From positions 1-25,043 of the forward strand of contig CAZSAC010000022.1 in assembly GCA_964604875.1 (NCBI GenBank): a stretch of DNA of 25,043 bases, in the 5' to 3' direction. Source of the stretch: JAVVSR01 sp964604875. GTDB taxonomy: Bacteria; Bacillota; Clostridia; Christensenellales; CAG-917. The notes beneath the pieces are model-generated. The model saw nothing but the letters and a program-made list of their open reading frames with translations, ran no database searches and was not told the origin of the DNA. Below are positions 21,825 through 25,043 of the stretch, in pieces. A program made the translations under genes and the position numbers. Every line of letters begins with the position of its first letter. The first letter of the stretch is position 1.

Positions 21825-22619
21825 CTATTTGTCAATCGACGAGGCTGCCGCCTCGGCAATTTCCTCTTCGGTGGCAGTCTGCCACAAAGGTTGTTCTTGC
21901 GACACATACGGAACTATGGCAATTGGTTGTACGATAGGGGACATTTGTCCGTATCCGTTATAGCCCGTTGACATTCCACCAAACACCGCCGCACAATCGG
22001 CAGAGGGTTTCCCCTTTTTGAACTCGTGTTTTGGCATAGAGTTTAGCGAAGGCAATTCCACGGGTGTGGGCGCAAATTTTGCATCAGGGATACAAACCGC
22101 CTCTTCAAACGTCGGCACCAACCCTTTAGAGGCAAGTTCAGCCGTGCGTTTTCTATCTCTTCCGCAGCGTTTACATTTATCGTCGCTTAAGTTATTGCGT
22201 TTACCACAAGCAGGGCAAATATATGTCATCTTTTCGATATCGGCAGACGACGCCCCTGCATAAGGGTCTCCTATTGCCTGCTTATACGCCATAATTTCGG
22301 GAATAAGCGTTTTAAGTTTGTTGATGGATTCAGATTCAAAATCAAGCTCGACTTCGCCGGGCATTGCGCTTCCGCAGGTCGTGCAAAACAAAGCGTCGGG
22401 AGGATTATCGCTTCCGCAAACTGCGCATTGAACCGCCTTTTGCTTTTTAATTAAAACCGCGCCGCAGCCCTTACAAAAATGCGTACCGATAGGATTGACC
22501 GTATTGCAAGAAAGACAAATTATACCGGTATCTCCGCCAGAAGATACAGCTTGCCCGCAAGAGGAACAAACAGTTTGTCCATTTGAAATTGTGGAACCGC
22601 AGTTTTTGCAAACAGCCAT
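21825..22619 (-). CDS. Four-zinc-ribbon protein with C-terminal PY motif
   Basis: A 264-residue soluble protein. It contains four CxxC...CxxC zinc ribbons: Cys 4/7/18/21, 35/38/49/52, 65/68/79/82 and 135/138/149/152. The first three are evenly spaced by about 30 residues. A helical stretch (about 90-117) separates the third and fourth. The C-terminal 90 residues are low-complexity and contain SPIVQPIAIVPYVSQEQP (227-244), then an acidic tail. Zinc ribbons of this kind bind protein or nucleic acid; none of these points to a reaction. The gene leads an operon with two membrane proteins that share the PY motif, so it may be their cytoplasmic partner. A GGGAG site precedes the ATG. Confidence 0.88.
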   Translation of the reverse strand: MAVCKNCGSTISNGQTVCSSCGQAVSSGGDTGIICLSCNTVNPIGTHFCKGCGAVLIKKQKAVQCAVCGSDNPPDALFCTTCGSAMPGEVELDFESESINKLKTLIPEIMAYKQAIGDPYAGASSADIEKMTYICPACGKRNNLSDDKCKRCGRDRKRTAELASKGLVPTFEEAVCIPDAKFAPTPVELPSLNSMPKHEFKKGKPSADCAAVFGGMSTGYNGYGQMSPIVQPIAIVPYVSQEQPLWQTATEEEIAEAAASSIDK

Positions 22620-22664
22620 AAAAAATCTCCCTATCTAAGTCTAATCACCCAACACCATTTTACA

Positions 22665-22693
22665 ATTATATAACATTTTACTTAATATATCAA
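22665..22693 (-). promoter_or_regulatory. Promoter of the zinc-ribbon / PY-motif operon
   Basis: TTGATA (22688-22693), a 17-base spacer and consensus TATAAT (22665-22670) on the minus strand, about 45 bases upstream of the zinc-ribbon gene. Confidence 0.6.
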
Positions 22694-22759
22694 TTAATTT
22701 TTTTGACAATTTTAGCCAAAGCGCCAAATTTTTTCAAAAAACTATCAAAAAACTTGGTT

Positions 22760-24397
22760 TTATTTGTTAAAACTGTCTTTCAAACCCACAATACAGTTAA
22801 ATTCGGGCGAGCCACAACAGAAATCTTTTTTGGCAACGAAATAACCCGTTCTCATAAATTGGAACTTGTCATAGGGCTTTGCCTGAAGAATATATTTTTC
22901 CGCCTTGGCGATTAATACTTCTTTGGAATTTGGATTTACCCTATCCATAAGTTCGCCTTCTACGTCTGAGAAAAGATAGTCGTAAAGATTGACCTTGACG
23001 TCTACGCAGTCGTCGGCGTTTACCCAATGAATGACGCCCTTAACTTTTATGCCCGCATTTGCGCCGCCGGATTTGCTATCCTCGATGTAGTTACATCTGA
23101 CCTCGATAACCTTGCCGTTTTCGTCTTGAACACAATCGACGTATTCCAAAATGTAGGCGCCCTTAAGTCTAACCATTCCGCCGGGTTTAAGCCTATGATA
23201 TTTAGGCGGAGGTACAAGCTCAAAGTCGCTTTCCTCAATATATATTTCTCGGCTGAAGGTTGTAGTATGAATCCCGCTGTTTTCCTTATTCGGGTTATTT
23301 TCCAGTTCAATTATTTCGTTTTTGCCCTCGGGATAGTTTTCAATGACCAATTTTAAAGGACGTAAAACCACCATAGCCCTGCTTGCATTTTCGTTTAGAT
23401 TTTCTCTCACGCAATGCTCAAGCAAAGCTATATCAACCTCGGAATTTGCCTTAGCCACGCCGACTCTTACGCAGAAATCACGGATAGCCTCGGCAGGATA
23501 CCCTCTTTCACGCATACCGCTGATTGTAGGCATACGGGGGTCGTTCCACCCTTCGACAACGCCTTCTTCGACAAGCTGACGCAAATATCTTTTGCTCATA
23601 ACCGTACGGGAAAGATTAAGTCTTGCAAATTCAATCTGTCTGGGACGAGGGTCAAACTCACAATTTTCCACAAACCAATCATAAAGCGGACGATGGTCTT
23701 CAAACTCCAACGAGCAACAGCTGTGCGTAATATGTTCGATAGCGTCCTCCAAGGGGTGCGCAAAATCATACATAGGATAGATAACCCACTTATTGCCTTG
23801 CTTATGGTGCGCGGTATGAACGATGCGGTAAATTACGGGGTCTCGCATATTTATGTTATTTGCCGCCATATCGATTTTAGCCCTCAAAACTTTTTCTCCG
23901 TCTGCGTACTTTCCTTGACGCATCTCCTCAAAAAGTTTCAAGTTTTCCTCTATAGAACGGTTGCGATAAGGGCTTTCGACGCCCGGCTCTTTTAAAGTTC
24001 CCCTCGTTTTAGAAATTTCCTCCGCCGACAAATCGCAAACGTACGCCAAGCCTTTTTTAATCAAAAGCAAGGCGCGATTATACATTTCTTCAAAATAATC
24101 GCTGGCGTAATATAATTTGTCCCAATCGAACCCCAACCACTTTATATCCTCTTGAATGCTTTCAACGTATTCAACGTCCTCTTTCGCGGGGTTAGTATCG
24201 TCAAAGCGCAGGTTGCAAGTGCCCTTATATTTTTCTTTTATGCCAAAGTTTATGCAAATAGCCTTTGCGTGACCAATGTGCAGATAGCCGTTTGGCTCCG
24301 GCGGAAAACGTGTTGCAATTTTCGTGTGCTTTCCGCTTTTTAAATCCGCGTCTATTATGTCCTCGATAAAATTCGATGGTGTGATAATTTCTTCCAT
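22760..24397 (-). CDS. glnS: Glutaminyl-tRNA synthetase
   Basis: A cytoplasmic class I aminoacyl-tRNA synthetase that charges tRNA-Gln. At 545 residues it has the usual bacterial length. The ATP-binding HIGH motif appears as PPEPNGYLHIGHAKAI (32-46) and the KMSKS-like motif as SRTVMSKRYL (VMSKR at 266-270). The GlnRS-specific features NLRFDDTNP, KEDVEYVESIQEDIKWLGF, DFAHPLEDAIEHITHS and LEFEDHRPLYDW separate it from GluRS. The C-terminal anticodon-binding beta-barrels are complete, ending in FNCIVGLKDS. An AGGAG site precedes the ATG. Many Bacillota lack GlnRS and use GatCAB; its presence narrows the host to lineages that gained glnS. Confidence 0.97.
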   Translation of the reverse strand: MEEIITPSNFIEDIIDADLKSGKHTKIATRFPPEPNGYLHIGHAKAICINFGIKEKYKGTCNLRFDDTNPAKEDVEYVESIQEDIKWLGFDWDKLYYASDYFEEMYNRALLLIKKGLAYVCDLSAEEISKTRGTLKEPGVESPYRNRSIEENLKLFEEMRQGKYADGEKVLRAKIDMAANNINMRDPVIYRIVHTAHHKQGNKWVIYPMYDFAHPLEDAIEHITHSCCSLEFEDHRPLYDWFVENCEFDPRPRQIEFARLNLSRTVMSKRYLRQLVEEGVVEGWNDPRMPTISGMRERGYPAEAIRDFCVRVGVAKANSEVDIALLEHCVRENLNENASRAMVVLRPLKLVIENYPEGKNEIIELENNPNKENSGIHTTTFSREIYIEESDFELVPPPKYHRLKPGGMVRLKGAYILEYVDCVQDENGKVIEVRCNYIEDSKSGGANAGIKVKGVIHWVNADDCVDVKVNLYDYLFSDVEGELMDRVNPNSKEVLIAKAEKYILQAKPYDKFQFMRTGYFVAKKDFCCGSPEFNCIVGLKDSFNK

Positions 24398-24462
24398 ATA
24401 TCTCCTATTTTGATAAAAATTTAGTTTATCTTATAATTTGTTCAAATTAAATGCCGATTTTG

Positions 24463-24831
24463 TCATATCCCGCATTGAGAAGGAAATTTTATATTTTCCG
24501 AATAAACCGTCATTGAGCCGTCACGCTTGACAAAGCCAAACTTTAATAGCCTGTCATCGACAGCGTTTATTCTAATATCCATTCCCGTTTTTGTAAGCTT
24601 AAACAGCACCGCCCTAAAAAAGAAATCGACGTTTTCAAAGGTATTATAGTCTTTCCCCAAAATAAATTCGTCAAACAAAATGTCTTGCTCCAACCGCAAA
24701 CGGCATAGCCCTGCAATTTCATTGTCGGCAAACAAAACGGCGTTCATTCCGTCTGCGCGCGGCGAAACCCCTAAGGCTAGGCAAATGTTTTCCAGCTCGG
24801 CTCTATCATCAACGTACTTGACTTCTAGCAT
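24463..24831 (-). CDS. Small GNAT-like protein of unknown function
   Basis: A 122-residue protein. The arrangement of a helix (ELENICLALGV), a beta strand pair (MNAVLFADNEIAGLCRLRLEQDILFDEFIL), a helix (NVDFFFRAVLFKLTKTG) and a last strand-turn (DDRLLKFGFVKRDGSMTVY) resembles the GNAT acetyltransferase fold, including the typical 'LLKFGF' near the end. However, the acetyl-CoA-binding Q/RxxGxG/A loop is not visible, so the protein may not be an active acetyltransferase. An AAAGGGG site precedes the ATG, and a good promoter lies upstream. glnS follows 65 bases downstream and may be co-transcribed. Confidence 0.65.
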   Translation of the reverse strand: MLEVKYVDDRAELENICLALGVSPRADGMNAVLFADNEIAGLCRLRLEQDILFDEFILGKDYNTFENVDFFFRAVLFKLTKTGMDIRINAVDDRLLKFGFVKRDGSMTVYSENIKFPSQCGI

Positions 24832-24858
24832 ACAATACCCCTTTATAAAAGTATATCT

Positions 24859-24887
24859 ATTGTATAACCTAAAAAAAAATCTGTCAA
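24859..24887 (-). promoter_or_regulatory. Promoter of the GNAT-like gene (and possibly glnS)
   Basis: Consensus TTGACA (24882-24887), a 17-base spacer with a T-run, and TACAAT (24859-24864) on the minus strand, 27 bases before the start codon. Confidence 0.6.
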
Positions 24888-24930
24888 TAAAATCGTGTAA
24901 AGCAAAAAATTCTGATTATGTTCATATAGC

Positions 24931-24960
24931 AACACACCCTTGGAAAACCAAGGGTGTTTA
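24931..24960 (-). terminator. Terminator of the ABC ATPase at the window end
   Basis: ACACCCTTGG (24934-24943) pairs perfectly with CCAAGGGTGT (24948-24957) around an AAAA loop. The T-run on the minus strand is poor, but the position just after the ABC gene and before the next promoter fits a terminator. Confidence 0.6.
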
Positions 24961-24976
24961 AAGCTAAATTTTGATG

Positions 24977-25043
24977 TCAATTTTTTGTATTGATTTCGTC
25001 GGATATGATTTTACCGTCGGATAAGGTAATGATTCTTTTGCAT
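24977..25043 (-). CDS. ABC transporter ATP-binding protein, C-terminal end (cut by window edge)
   Basis: The last 21 codons of a minus-strand gene read CKRIITLSDGKIISDEINTKN with the stop at 24977-24979. 'RIITLSDGKIISDE' is the characteristic final strand pair of MacB/LolD-like ABC ATPases (RI..L.DGKI..D). The rest lies outside the window. The hairpin at 24934-24957 follows it. Confidence 0.65.
   Translation of the reverse strand, partial: CKRIITLSDGKIISDEINTKN

Noticed and set aside
1..25043. CRISPR arrays, tRNA or rRNA genes
   Set aside because: No regularly spaced short repeats, no cloverleaf-like segments with TTCGA-type arms and no rRNA-like sequence were seen on reading.

Overview
The window reads like the chromosome of a low-to-moderate GC anaerobic member of the Clostridia (Bacillota). 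This is an inference from strong AGGAGG-type Shine-Dalgarno sites, sigma-A-like promoters, T-rich intrinsic terminators, a GlnRS gene, a TupA-type tungstate transporter and a clostridial-style molybdenum/tungsten cofactor (Moco/Tuco) operon. The species cannot be fixed from the sequence alone. No rRNA, tRNA, insertion sequence or CRISPR array is visible.

Layout: (1) 1-712 is very AT-rich. It holds the end of an exporter-type ABC ATPase and a 33-residue peptide gene that resembles a RiPP precursor. (2) 713-2060 is a degraded zone: the tail of an unidentified plus-strand gene, the C-terminus of a ribbon-helix-helix-like protein, a frameshifted lipoprotein gene and the C-terminal piece of a 4Fe-4S ferredoxin domain. 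(3) 2114-4793 (minus) carries a small membrane protein, aroA and aroB. A terminated, structured candidate RNA lies upstream of aroB. (4) gdhA (plus) stands alone with its own promoter and terminator. (5) 6690-16350 (plus) is the core of the window: a promoter, a Moco-family riboswitch, then tupA-tupB-tupC-mog-moeA-moeA/PBP-moaA-moaC-MOSC-ECF S component, ending at a shared terminator. These genes couple tungstate/molybdate uptake to pterin synthesis and metal insertion. MPT synthase genes (moaD/moaE) are not in the window. (6) 16346-18035 (minus): a PfkB sugar kinase with a palindrome over its promoter, and a hemolysin III family membrane protein. (7) 18258-19965 (plus): a DNA-deoxyinosine glycosylase-like protein and peptidase T. 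(8) 20032-22619 (minus): a three-gene operon with a four-zinc-ribbon protein and two related four-helix membrane proteins; all three carry a proline-tyrosine motif in flexible regions. I do not recognise this system. (9) 22760-25043 (minus): glnS, a GNAT-like small protein and the C-terminus of another ABC ATPase.

The most striking points are: the tungstate-binding protein gene, which contains a 916-bp apparently perfect in-frame duplication whose lobes are in permuted order (C-N-C-N, with one complete native-order TupA in the middle); the PY-motif/zinc-ribbon module; the RiPP-like peptide; and the candidate RNA before aroB.
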